DNA of 13,198 bases from NCBI GenBank assembly GCA_020024595.1, contig JAHHTO010000064.1:1-13198 (forward strand), read 5' to 3'. Source of the stretch: Schaedlerella sp. (GTDB taxonomy: Bacteria > Bacillota > Clostridia > Lachnospirales > Lachnospiraceae). The position numbers were made by a program, and so were the translations under genes. Positions 1-6,237 of this stretch are shown here, piece after piece. The notes below the pieces were generated by a model. It ran no database searches, was not told the DNA's origin, and was given only the letters and a program-made list of their open reading frames with translations. The stretch's first letter is position 1. Each line of letters opens with the position of its first letter.

Positions 1-957
1 CTTTTCTGCCAGCCCCAGATCCGCAATTGATTCGATTTCTTCGATCTTACTTTCCAACTCGGTTAAATCCTCTGTCTCTTGAGATACCTGTTCTGGTTCA
101 TCCGCCTTAATCTTAATATTCAAAAGACTTTTCAACGCCTCGTCCAGCTTCATCGTATTCCCGACCTTCTTCTTCGGCAACGCCTGAACAGGCTCGTCTT
201 CCTCTATATCACTTTCTGCATGCTCCGTATCGTCCACTTCTGCCGATGTATGCTCAGAAGATTCCGTACCTTCTTCTGCAAGTTCTGCTTTCTTCTGCTG
301 ATACTGAACCACATCTGGAATCTCTTCTGTCTCACTTGACAGCTTCTCATATCTATGGTCATACTTCTCCTGCTGGGATGGGGTCAGCGGCTTATACTGC
401 ATCTTTAACTCCATTGCCTGAAATACGTACTTCCCTTCGCTGAACCAGAGAATCAAATCATCGCATTCTTCCAGACACTCTGCTGTCATCCCTGCTTCCT
501 GATACAGCTTCGCAAGCTCATATGCCCATTCTTCGATATACTCCGCTTTTTTGAACTCTTCCAGTGCATGGATCTGCTGTTCAATCGGCGCTCTCTGTGC
601 ACGAAGAATCTGATATTTCAGAATGTACTGATTCGGATCCTTAGGCGCTGTTTCAATAAAGTCATCGTAATAGTCAATTGCCTCATCAATATTTCTCGTC
701 TTTAATGCAAGTGTGCACAGACGTGAAATGATCTTCCGGCTTCCCTCTGCACGATTATAAGCAATCCTCAGGACCTCATAACTCTTCTGGTACTCTCGAC
801 TCTTTTCATAAATCTCGCTGACTGTACTCAGCATCGACGTATTGCGTACCCGATTCCAGTCAATGGTATCCGCAACCTCTGCGGCTTTCTTGTAGGCACC
901 GTCATTCATAAGTTCAAGCATCTGTTCCGTCTTCAACTTATATTCATACTTGTCCAC
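1..957 (-). CDS. TPR-like helical-repeat protein, C-terminal part beyond window
   Basis: The 319 visible residues form an uninterrupted frame that continues past the window edge, so the C-terminal part is missing. I chose the GTG at 957 because a GAGGTG ribosome binding site lies six bases upstream and no better ATG is near. Residues about 1-185 are helical with TPR-like character: paired helices with alternating small, aromatic and Leu positions (for example the stretches around 42-70, 75-103 and 142-172). About 208-256 is a Glu/Asp/Ser-rich low-complexity linker. A basic patch (KKK at 262-264) and a second charged helical region follow. No signal peptide or membrane segment is visible, so the protein is probably cytoplasmic. 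Helical-repeat proteins of this type are usually scaffolds. I recall similar N-termini in large Lachnospiraceae proteins but cannot name a function. The gene has its own promoter and is not part of the abiE operon. Confidence 0.8.
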   Translation of the reverse strand, partial: MDKYEYKLKTEQMLELMNDGAYKKAAEVADTIDWNRVRNTSMLSTVSEIYEKSREYQKSYEVLRIAYNRAEGSRKIISRLCTLALKTRNIDEAIDYYDDFIETAPKDPNQYILKYQILRAQRAPIEQQIHALEEFKKAEYIEEWAYELAKLYQEAGMTAECLEECDDLILWFSEGKYVFQAMELKMQYKPLTPSQQEKYDHRYEKLSSETEEIPDVVQYQQKKAELAEEGTESSEHTSAEVDDTEHAESDIEEDEPVQALPKKKVGNTMKLDEALKSLLNIKIKADEPEQVSQETEDLTELESKIEEIESIADLGLAEK

Positions 958-1058
958 TGTATTCACCTCGTCAATTTATTATAATTCTGGTTACTTTCCG
1001 TTATCCTCATCCTTCGGAATCCATATAAAAATGCATACCTACCGACAATTCTTTCATC

Positions 1059-1087
1059 AGTTTACCATAACAGCGGCAGATTGTCAA
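1059..1087 (-). promoter_or_regulatory. Promoter of the TPR-like gene
   Basis: On the minus strand TTGACA (1082-1087) and TAAACT (1059-1064) are separated by 17 bases, and a TG lies one base before the -10 (extended -10). The -35 is a perfect consensus. Transcription would start near 1052, giving a leader of about 95 bases before the GTG. The -35 directly abuts the T-run of the upstream terminator, so one unit ends where the next begins. Confidence 0.65.
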
Positions 1088-1126
1088 AAAAAGTACATCG
1101 TCAATTGACATTGAAGATGTACTTTT
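1086..1126 (-). terminator. Intrinsic terminator closing the AbiE/small-ORF region
   Basis: A perfect 11-bp stem pairs 1089-1099 with 1116-1126. On the minus strand it is followed by a run of seven T (1086-1092, partly within the stem). The 16-base loop contains the 10-bp palindrome GTCAATTGAC (1100-1109). The T-run orientation fits termination of minus-strand transcripts arriving from the abiE side or from the promoter at 1814-1842. Some plus-strand activity is possible because four T also follow the stem in that direction. Confidence 0.75.
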
Positions 1127-1581
1127 CTATATATTTGATTGTATTCTTTTATATTTATAAAATCGGAGGCTTCTCACGATCTCGTTCCTGTAGGCTTTTT
1201 TAATTCTTTCTCCTATCATTCTTTTCTCACAATTTAGATATTGTTGCTTATTACAATTGTTTACAATGAAATCCTTGCGGTATTATCTTCCCATTGATCA
1301 AGTATATCCTTTCGTTATTCCATCTATAATCGTTCACCCGCCACAATACTGTTACCCCAATACTCCAGTGCCTTACTAGATTATTCTTTCTATAACGATT
1401 GTATACTTTTTATGAGATAATATTCTTTTGATGTTTCTTTACACATCGTTGGAACTCTCATTGAATGTGGTAACTATATTTCAATATGTCTGTGAATGTT
1501 CAATCGTCTATCTCTCAGTTTGCATCCGGTCTCTCGATTCTCCGACCTTCTTTTCTGTTACTCTTCTTTACCGGATGTCGT
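1127..1581 (-). other. AT-rich transcribed-looking region without a clear gene
   Basis: This stretch lies between the 30-codon ORF and the terminator and has no convincing protein gene. It holds an 8-bp inverted repeat (catccggt 1523-1530, accggatg 1570-1577) and a 10-base direct repeat, tcgtctatct, at 1504-1513 and 1578-1587. A partial inverted repeat built on AACGATT lies around 1325-1336 and 1394-1405. There is also a stop-free minus frame of about 52 codons without an ATG (1409 to 1254), rich in Trp, Tyr and Arg. A 30-codon ATG frame (1219 to 1127) starts MIGERIKKA, resembling the first residues of XRE-type regulators, but no helix-turn-helix follows and its ribosome binding site is weak. 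It could be the 3' part of a structured RNA, decayed coding sequence or simply spacer. The sequence does not decide. Confidence 0.35.
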
Positions 1582-1674
1582 CTATCTTGTACAGGTAAAA
1601 GCCATTACATCACAGGAATCTTCATTCACCGTACCACTGACACATTGAATTGTAACGATAGAATCACTGTCCAT
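1582..1674 (-). CDS. Possible small protein, 30 aa, cysteine-containing
   Basis: An ATG at 1674 opens a 30-codon frame ending in TAG. It is preceded by AAGGAGGT (1684-1691), a full match to the anti-Shine-Dalgarno core, nine bases upstream. A near-consensus promoter lies about 140 bases upstream. The peptide is acidic at its N-terminus (Asp2, Asp4), has cysteines at positions 11, 21 and 28, and ends in Thr-Arg. It has no transmembrane segment and no recognisable leader motif. I do not recognise the family. A peptide toxin, signal or modified-peptide precursor would fit the size, but no processing, export or modification gene lies nearby. A 36-codon ATG frame (1732 to 1622) overlaps it in another phase but has a poorer initiation site. 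It may instead be the remnant of a decayed gene or a chance frame in a non-coding transcript. Confidence 0.35.
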   Translation of the reverse strand: MDSDSIVTIQCVSGTVNEDSCDVMAFTCTR

Positions 1675-1813
1675 GGGACCTTTACCTCCTTTTCTTCATA
1701 TTCTATCCTCGCAGAGTGTTGTACTCCTTGATTCATATCCTTCTGAACGTAACTCTTGAAATACGAATATTGTACTTCTTGTACTGTATCTGGATATTTT
1801 TTGGATTGATTTT

Positions 1814-1842
1814 ATATTAGCACATCACTTTTTAATTGTCAA
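1814..1842 (-). promoter_or_regulatory. Promoter downstream of abiEii
   Basis: TTGACA (1837-1842) and TAATAT (1814-1819) on the minus strand are exactly 17 bases apart, with TG one base before the -10. Expected start is near 1807. It faces the 30-codon ORF and the terminator at 1086-1126, which together would define a transcript of about 700 bases. The surrounding 100 bases are extremely AT-rich, so a chance -10 is easy. The perfect -35 at ideal spacing is what makes the call. Confidence 0.55.
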
Positions 1843-1933
1843 CTCATTTTACCATATTTTTATTTATTATTTTATAATTGTTTACTTTTTATATAATTTT
1901 CTGATTTTTATAAGAACTTTTCCATTTGCTCCT

Positions 1934-2785
1934 TCATGCGTCACCGCTTTTCGACTTGTCATATAGTAATCGTACAGAAGCCATGATAACCTCCCAATTT
2001 AACTTGGCAGCATAAGAGAATTTCTTTTGATAGGATTTCCAAAGCCTTTTCATTTCTGTACTGTTTTCTATTTCTTCAAAGACCTCATCTGCTTCTGAAA
2101 GATATTTTATAGTCTCGCGCTTTCGGGCGGTAGCCAGCAATGCATCACGGAAAACACGGGCATCCAGTGTATCTCTATGCTGCTGCATCAAGATATGGAT
2201 ATCATAAAAATCTCTCATACGAGTATTTGTACTTGTACGTGAAATAATCGTTTCTAGCTTTTCTGCCAAGACCGTTTCCATGTTATACGCCCATACCTCA
2301 ATAGAACGATTCTCCAGCATCAACTTAAAGCTGTACTGAATCTCTTTCGGTGTGATGGCATCGCCGGTGGAGATGTCGATTTTTAACGGTGTGCGTACTC
2401 CATCGAACTCTGTTTCCATACTTACCCTGACACCGGGATAATCCGCTTCATCCATGATTTCAGAGATGTCTTTAACCCTGAAAGTAACACCATCATCCAG
2501 CGGTACTGCAATAATGGAAACGATGATATTTTCTACATCTTCCACATTGACAGTTGCACCTTTGACCGTTGCATCAATATCCATTGTGGAACGGGCATCC
2601 AATCCAACCATGGCTGCTACTAGCATTCCACCCTTTAAGATAAATTTATCCTTATACTCCGACAAGGATATACGTTCTAAAAAGCGCTCCATCATATAGT
2701 TACGCATTAAAATCTGTGCGTCTGCTGATTTTTCTTTGGATAGGTTACGAATCAAATCTTTTAGCTGTCTTGCCGAATTTATCAT
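1934..2785 (-). CDS. abiEii: AbiEii/AbiGii-family nucleotidyltransferase toxin
   Basis: This 283-residue protein belongs to the AbiEii family of DNA polymerase beta-like nucleotidyltransferases, toxins of type IV toxin-antitoxin (abortive-infection) modules. Members block growth when their antitoxin fails; some transfer nucleotides to tRNA ends. Visible landmarks are the KGG signature at 51-53, the metal-binding ARSTMDIDA segment at 64-72 with Asp69 and Asp71, the K-x-D pair in PLKIDIS (Lys135, Asp137), the AEKLE helix at 174-178, and RDFYDI at 191-196. All the usual catalytic motifs appear present, so the toxin is probably active. The ATG at 2785 overlaps the abiEi stop in an ATGA junction, and a GGAGGT site precedes it, implying translational coupling with the antitoxin. 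No terminator lies directly after it. An SD-like AAGGAG and a five-codon ATG frame follow the stop. The substrate cannot be told from sequence. Confidence 0.93.
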   Translation of the reverse strand: MINSARQLKDLIRNLSKEKSADAQILMRNYMMERFLERISLSEYKDKFILKGGMLVAAMVGLDARSTMDIDATVKGATVNVEDVENIIVSIIAVPLDDGVTFRVKDISEIMDEADYPGVRVSMETEFDGVRTPLKIDISTGDAITPKEIQYSFKLMLENRSIEVWAYNMETVLAEKLETIISRTSTNTRMRDFYDIHILMQQHRDTLDARVFRDALLATARKRETIKYLSEADEVFEEIENSTEMKRLWKSYQKKFSYAAKLNWEVIMASVRLLYDKSKSGDA

Positions 2786-3375
2786 AAAAGTACCTCCATA
2801 TACCGCCGCAAAATTTTCTCTACACGGAACAGTTTTGCATATCGCATCAAAGCCCGTAGATTTTTATCTTTCCGAGCAGCGTACTGCTTTAAAGCTATTT
2901 GTAAGGTTTGGATCTCAATTTGACTGCGGCTGCGGAGCAGATCGCAAACGGTTCGTTCCATATCATAAACCGGAACAACATGCCCAAAATGTGTTTGTGC
3001 TTCAATGATTCCGATCGGATAAAGTTCCTCCTTGATGGTGTAGACAGCAATCCCATCCTCACGCAGACGAGCGGTTCCGTAGCCTCGTTTTACGGTAACA
3101 GAATACGGCGATGGTTCTCGATCTGTCAAATCGTGAAAAAATAAAGCCGCTTCATGGGAGAATACAGCCTGCTTGCAGCGAAGATGAAGCAGGAACATTC
3201 CATCTATCCAAGCATCTTCTGACGCATAAACCCCATGTGCCACTTGCTTCAAATTGTTTGCCCGTACATAGTCATAGAAAATAGGTTTTGAAATACCTTC
3301 TCTTACTACCTGTGCCGTTTGCACTATCCCGCCTTGTTCTTCCATAAGAAAATCAAGCTGTTCAAATCTTGTCAC
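2782..3375 (-). CDS. abiEi: AbiEi-family antitoxin / transcriptional autorepressor
   Basis: This 197-residue protein matches the AbiEi antitoxin family in position, size and sequence. Residues about 1-60 form a winged-helix-like DNA-binding domain (FEQLDFLMEEQGG, then ISKPIFYDYV and VAHGVYA). About 75-197 is the C-terminal antitoxin domain, including the SHEAALFFHDLT stretch and the DMERTVCDLLRSR motif typical of the family. The start is a GTG at 3375, with AAGGAAG about seven bases upstream; no ATG is suitably placed. Characterised AbiEi proteins neutralise AbiEii and repress their own operon by binding inverted repeats in the promoter. A perfect inverted repeat is present over the -10 here (3392-3419). 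The gene is first in a two-gene operon and overlaps abiEii by four bases. The C-terminal end is strongly basic (RKDKNLRALMRYAKLFRVEKILRR), which could contribute to nucleic acid contacts; that is inference. Confidence 0.9.
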   Translation of the reverse strand: MTRFEQLDFLMEEQGGIVQTAQVVREGISKPIFYDYVRANNLKQVAHGVYASEDAWIDGMFLLHLRCKQAVFSHEAALFFHDLTDREPSPYSVTVKRGYGTARLREDGIAVYTIKEELYPIGIIEAQTHFGHVVPVYDMERTVCDLLRSRSQIEIQTLQIALKQYAARKDKNLRALMRYAKLFRVEKILRRYMEVLL

Positions 3376-3391
3376 TCGACCACTTCCTTTC

Positions 3392-3419
3392 GTGCAACAA
3401 TTATATCATAATGTTGCAC
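3392..3419 (-). promoter_or_regulatory. abiE operator overlapping the -10 element
   Basis: GTGCAACA and TGTTGCAC form a perfect 8-bp inverted repeat (3392-3399 and 3412-3419) with 12 bases between. The minus-strand -10 hexamer TATAAT (3400-3405) with its extended TG (3407-3408) sits inside that spacer. The best -35 at 17 bases is poor (TTTTCT, 3423-3428), so the extended -10 must carry the promoter. Binding of AbiEi here would block RNA polymerase, fitting known negative autoregulation of abiE operons. Confidence 0.75.
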
Positions 3420-3464
3420 AAAAGAAAACCTTTCCCTGACTATCCTGATCAACCGTTATTCGAC

Positions 3465-3497
3465 AAAAAAGAGTGCGGACAACGCCGCACCCTTCTT
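3465..3497 (-). terminator. Intrinsic terminator of the tal-tkt operon
   Basis: A GC-rich stem pairs 3471-3478 with 3485-3492 (GTGCGG/CCGCAC core, one G-U pair) around the six-base loop 3479-3484. A run of six T follows on the minus strand (3465-3470), and AAGAA before the stem can pair with it. It begins within the stop codon of the transketolase C-subunit gene. Confidence 0.9.
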
Positions 3498-4434
3498 AAT
3501 GGAAAGCTTTTACTTTCTGATAGATGCTCTCTGCATCCAGACCATACTTTTTCACCAACTCTACTGCCGGACCGGATTCCCCGAATGTATCGTTGATTCC
3601 AATCTTCAATACTCTTGTCGGCGCCTGTTCACTCAGCACATCGCAGACTGCACTGCCAAGACCGCCGATCACGGAATGTTCCTCCACTGTCACAACCTTA
3701 CCGGTCTCTTTTGCAGCTGCAACGATCAGTTCTTCATCCAACGGCTTGATGGTATGAATGTTGATCACCTTTGCTTCAATACCTTCTGCTGCCAACCGCT
3801 CAGCCGCTTCCAGGCAGTTTGCCACCGGAAGTCCGCTTGCAATGATCGTCACATCTTTTCCTTCTCGAAGCACAACGCCTTTGCCAAGTTCAAATTTGTA
3901 ATCTTCTCTATCATTGATCACCGGTACTGCCAGTCTTCCAAAACGCAGATACACCGGTCCTTGATGTTCATAAGCTGCCTTTACCGCCGCTTTGGCTTCC
4001 ACATCATCGGAAGGATTGATCACAACCATCCCCGGAATGGTTCTCATCAATGCGATATCTTCATTACACTGATGCGTTGCGCCATCTTCTCCAACAGAGA
4101 TTCCCGCATGGGTTGCACCGATTTTCACATTCAGATGTGGATAACCCACAGAGTTGCGCACCTGCTCGAAGGCACGTCCTGCTGCAAACATTGCAAAGGA
4201 ACTTGCAAATGGAACTTTGCCTGCTGTTGCCAGTCCGGCTGCCACGCCTACCATATTGCACTCTGCAATTCCACAGTCAATATGTCTTTCCGGAAATGCC
4301 TTTTTAAAAACACCGGTCTTGGTTGCTGCTGCAAGATCTGCATCCAGAACAACCACCTCTTCATGTTCTTTTCCAAGTTCAGCCAAAGCATTGCCATAGC
4401 TTTCTCTTGTTGCAATTTTCTTTACATCTGACAT
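3496..4434 (-). CDS. Transketolase C-terminal (pyrimidine-binding/C) subunit
   Basis: This 312-residue subunit carries the Pyr and C-terminal domains of a split transketolase. With the N subunit it moves two-carbon ketol units between sugar phosphates in the non-oxidative pentose-phosphate pathway. Glu58 in the GIAECNM motif is the equivalent of the catalytic glutamate that activates the aminopyrimidine of thiamine diphosphate. His109 (ATHAGI) and the GEDGATHQ segment at 115-122 are active-site motifs of the family. The C-terminal domain starts around residue 190, and VEEHSVIGGLGSAV (250-263) is a typical transketolase/DXS-type signature. The start ATG lies inside the end of the N-subunit gene (13-base overlap), with AGGTGA as binding site, so the two are translationally coupled. 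Clear distance from DXS: the proteins are separate and the PPP partner transaldolase lies upstream. Confidence 0.95.
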   Translation of the reverse strand: MSDVKKIATRESYGNALAELGKEHEEVVVLDADLAAATKTGVFKKAFPERHIDCGIAECNMVGVAAGLATAGKVPFASSFAMFAAGRAFEQVRNSVGYPHLNVKIGATHAGISVGEDGATHQCNEDIALMRTIPGMVVINPSDDVEAKAAVKAAYEHQGPVYLRFGRLAVPVINDREDYKFELGKGVVLREGKDVTIIASGLPVANCLEAAERLAAEGIEAKVINIHTIKPLDEELIVAAAKETGKVVTVEEHSVIGGLGSAVCDVLSEQAPTRVLKIGINDTFGESGPAVELVKKYGLDAESIYQKVKAFH

Positions 4435-5258
4435 AATGCTTCACCTGCCTCTTCTAATTCTTTCATTGCTTCTGCATACTGCTCATCATTCGGAGCTGAT
4501 CCATGCCAGCCAACCTGATTTTCCATGAAGGAGACTCCTTTTCCTTTGACAGTTTTAGCAACAATTGCTGTAGGCTGTCCTTTGACAGTTCTCGCCTCCG
4601 CAAATGCAGCTGCAATCTGGTCAAAGTCATTTCCGTCAATCGTAATTACATGGAAGTTAAATGCCTCAAACTTCTGATCGATCGGGTATGGGGAGTTGAC
4701 TTCTGTGATTGTACCATCAATCTGCAGATTGTTATTATCCACAATTACAACCAGATTGTCCAGTTTACGGAATCCCGCCAGCATCGCAGCTTCCCATACT
4801 TGACCTTCTTGGATCTCGCCGTCTCCCAGCAGTGTATACACTCGGTAATCTTCATCTGAAATCTGTGCGGCAATCGCCATTCCGACTGCCGCAGAGATTC
4901 CCTGTCCCAGAGAGCCGGATGACATATCTACTCCCGGAATATGCTTCATATCCGGGTGCCCCTGCAAATAGGAGCCAACATGGCGCAGAGTCGTCAGATC
5001 TTCGATTGGAAAATATCCTCTGTTTGCCAGTGCAGAATACAGTCCCGGTGCAGTATGTCCTTTGGACAATACAAAACGATCACGATCCGCCTTTTTCGGC
5101 TCTTTTGGATCAATATTCATTTCTTCAAAATATAAATATGTGAAAATGTCGGCTGCGGACAAAGAACCACCCGGATGACCGGACTTTGCGCTATGCACCG
5201 CTGTCACGATGCCTTTGCGAACCTCGTTCGCAGTCTTCATCAACTCTAACTTGTTCAT
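4422..5258 (-). CDS. Transketolase N-terminal (thiamine diphosphate-binding) subunit
   Basis: This 278-residue subunit holds the diphosphate-binding domain. The TPP motif starts at GDG (145-147) and closes with VIVDNNN (171-177), which ligands Mg2+. Active-site histidines of the family are visible in SGHPGG (His28), KGHTAP (His68) and QGHPDM (His101). A full-length single-chain transketolase is about 660 residues; here the same domains are divided between two adjacent genes, as is common in archaea and many Clostridia. The sum of 278 and 312 residues is a little shorter than the fused enzyme. The ATG at 5258 follows AGGAGG at good spacing. The gene is 51 bases after the transaldolase gene and is surely in the same operon. 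The expected assembly is an alpha2beta2 heterotetramer (family knowledge). Confidence 0.95.
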   Translation of the reverse strand: MNKLELMKTANEVRKGIVTAVHSAKSGHPGGSLSAADIFTYLYFEEMNIDPKEPKKADRDRFVLSKGHTAPGLYSALANRGYFPIEDLTTLRHVGSYLQGHPDMKHIPGVDMSSGSLGQGISAAVGMAIAAQISDEDYRVYTLLGDGEIQEGQVWEAAMLAGFRKLDNLVVIVDNNNLQIDGTITEVNSPYPIDQKFEAFNFHVITIDGNDFDQIAAAFAEARTVKGQPTAIVAKTVKGKGVSFMENQVGWHGSAPNDEQYAEAMKELEEAGEALCQM

Positions 5259-5288
5259 GGATTCCCTCCTGATATTTTCTATATTCTA

Positions 5289-5304
5289 TGTCCCTCCCGG
5301 GACA
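5289..5304 (-). other. Intercistronic hairpin between tal and tktN
   Basis: TGTCCC and GGGACA pair over a GGGA tetraloop (a GNRA-type loop in the minus-strand RNA). No T-run follows, so it is not a normal terminator. It ends about 20 bases before the transketolase ribosome binding site and could act as an mRNA stability or processing element. Confidence 0.4.
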
Positions 5305-5309
5305 AGCTT

Positions 5310-5963
5310 TTACTCTCCAAATACCGCTTTATAATCTGCCTGGAACTTCTCGATTCCTGCATCGGTAAGCGGATGATGTGTCATCTGCTCGATGACCTTA
5401 TATGGAACAGTTGCAATGTCAGCTCCTGCCAGTGCGCAGTCTGTTACGTGAATCGGATTACGCACACTTGCCGCAATAATCTCTGTCTCGATTCCTGCTA
5501 CTTCAAAAATCTGAGCAATTTCTGCGATCAAATCTGTTCCACGCACAGAGATATCGTCCAGTCTTCCGAGGAACGGTGACACATAAGTCGCACCTGCTCT
5601 TGCTGCCAGAAGCGCCTGATTTGCAGTGAAAATCAATGTTACATTTGTTTTGATCCCTTCGGATGTCAGCACTTTACATGCTTTCAGTCCTTCTACTGTC
5701 ATCGGGATCTTGACAACCATATTCGGATGGATGGCTGCAATCGCACGGCCTTCTTCAATCATGCCTTCTGCATCAACAGTCGTTGCCTTTACCTCTCCAC
5801 TGATCGGTCCATCCACAATCGATGCAATCTCTGCGATCACTTCTTCAAAGACACGTCCTTCTTTTGCAATCAAAGACGGATTTGTTGTCACACCACAGAT
5901 GACGCCCATATCATTTGCTTTTTTGATATCCTCTACTTTTGCTGTGTCAATAAAAAATTTCAT
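5310..5963 (-). CDS. Transaldolase (fsa/TalC subfamily, transaldolase-type active site)
   Basis: A 217-residue (beta/alpha)8 class I aldolase of the small transaldolase/fructose-6-phosphate aldolase subfamily. Lys85 in VVKIPMT is the Schiff-base lysine; Asp6, GVTTNPS (24-30) and SPFLGRLDD (129-137) line the active site. Two residues separate the activities: E. coli FSA has Gln59 and Tyr131, whereas transaldolases have Glu and Phe. This protein has Glu57 aligned to FSA Gln59 and Phe131 at the tyrosine position, so it should act as a genuine transaldolase, moving a dihydroxyacetone unit between sugar phosphates. That fits its operon with both transketolase subunits, which completes the non-oxidative pentose-phosphate branch. 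The ATG at 5963 follows AAGGAGGAAGG. The promoter lies at 6020-6048, and palindromes upstream may bind the neighbouring LacI-family regulator. Confidence 0.95.
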   Translation of the reverse strand: MKFFIDTAKVEDIKKANDMGVICGVTTNPSLIAKEGRVFEEVIAEIASIVDGPISGEVKATTVDAEGMIEEGRAIAAIHPNMVVKIPMTVEGLKACKVLTSEGIKTNVTLIFTANQALLAARAGATYVSPFLGRLDDISVRGTDLIAEIAQIFEVAGIETEIIAASVRNPIHVTDCALAGADIATVPYKVIEQMTHHPLTDAGIEKFQADYKAVFGE

Positions 5964-6019
5964 TGTTCCTTCCTCCTTGAACTCTTAATCCACAATCTGC
6001 ATTGTTCTCTTTGATTCTG

Positions 6020-6048
6020 ATTATAATCATCCGAGTCAAAACGGTCAA
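6020..6048 (-). promoter_or_regulatory. Promoter of the tal-tkt operon
   Basis: TTGACC (6043-6048) and a perfect TATAAT (6020-6025) on the minus strand are separated by 17 bases. Expected start is near 6013, giving a leader of about 50 bases. It is the strongest promoter match in the window, consistent with a central carbon metabolism operon. Confidence 0.85.
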
Positions 6049-6058
6049 CAGGAACTAG

Positions 6059-6237
6059 ATTTATTAATAATTTTATGGTATTAATAAATTTGTATTATTA
6101 ATATCCTCACACTCTGAAATTACTAACTATTCTTTTTCTTTCCTTGTATTTCAACAATCTTCTATTTCTGCAAAGTAATACAAATCATAATATGCTGCTT
6201 TTCATTATTAATAATTTTTCGGTTTGCATTAATATTT
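6059..6237. promoter_or_regulatory. AT palindrome array upstream of the tal promoter (candidate operators)
   Basis: The 8-bp palindrome TATTAATA occurs three times, at 6062-6069, 6079-6086 and 6096-6103, with centres exactly 17 bp apart. The nearest copy ends just upstream of the -35. A fourth, longer copy (ATTATTAATAAT, perfect over 12 bp) is at 6204-6215. The first two copies also form a 10-bp inverted repeat (6059-6068 and 6080-6089). The rest of this gap between lacI-like and tal genes has no ORF or terminator that I can support. The base composition is very AT-rich, so some repetition is expected by chance; the equal spacing is the stronger argument. Confidence 0.45.

Noticed and set aside
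79..443. Short plus-strand frames at the left edge
   Set aside because: Antisense to the uninterrupted TPR-like frame.
1486..1731. 81-codon plus-strand open frame in the unassigned region
   Set aside because: Ser/Thr/Leu/Phe-rich with no family features, no good ribosome binding site, and opposite to the promoter, SD and terminator signals on the minus strand.
1086..1842. Group II intron, retron or CRISPR-like element in the unassigned region
   Set aside because: No domain V-like hairpin, no reverse transcriptase gene and no regularly spaced repeats were seen.
3499..4431. 310-codon plus-strand open frame antisense to the transketolase C subunit
   Set aside because: It mirrors the codon phase of a certain gene, its product is rich in Cys, His and Phe with no recognisable family, and there is no suitable plus-strand promoter or binding site.
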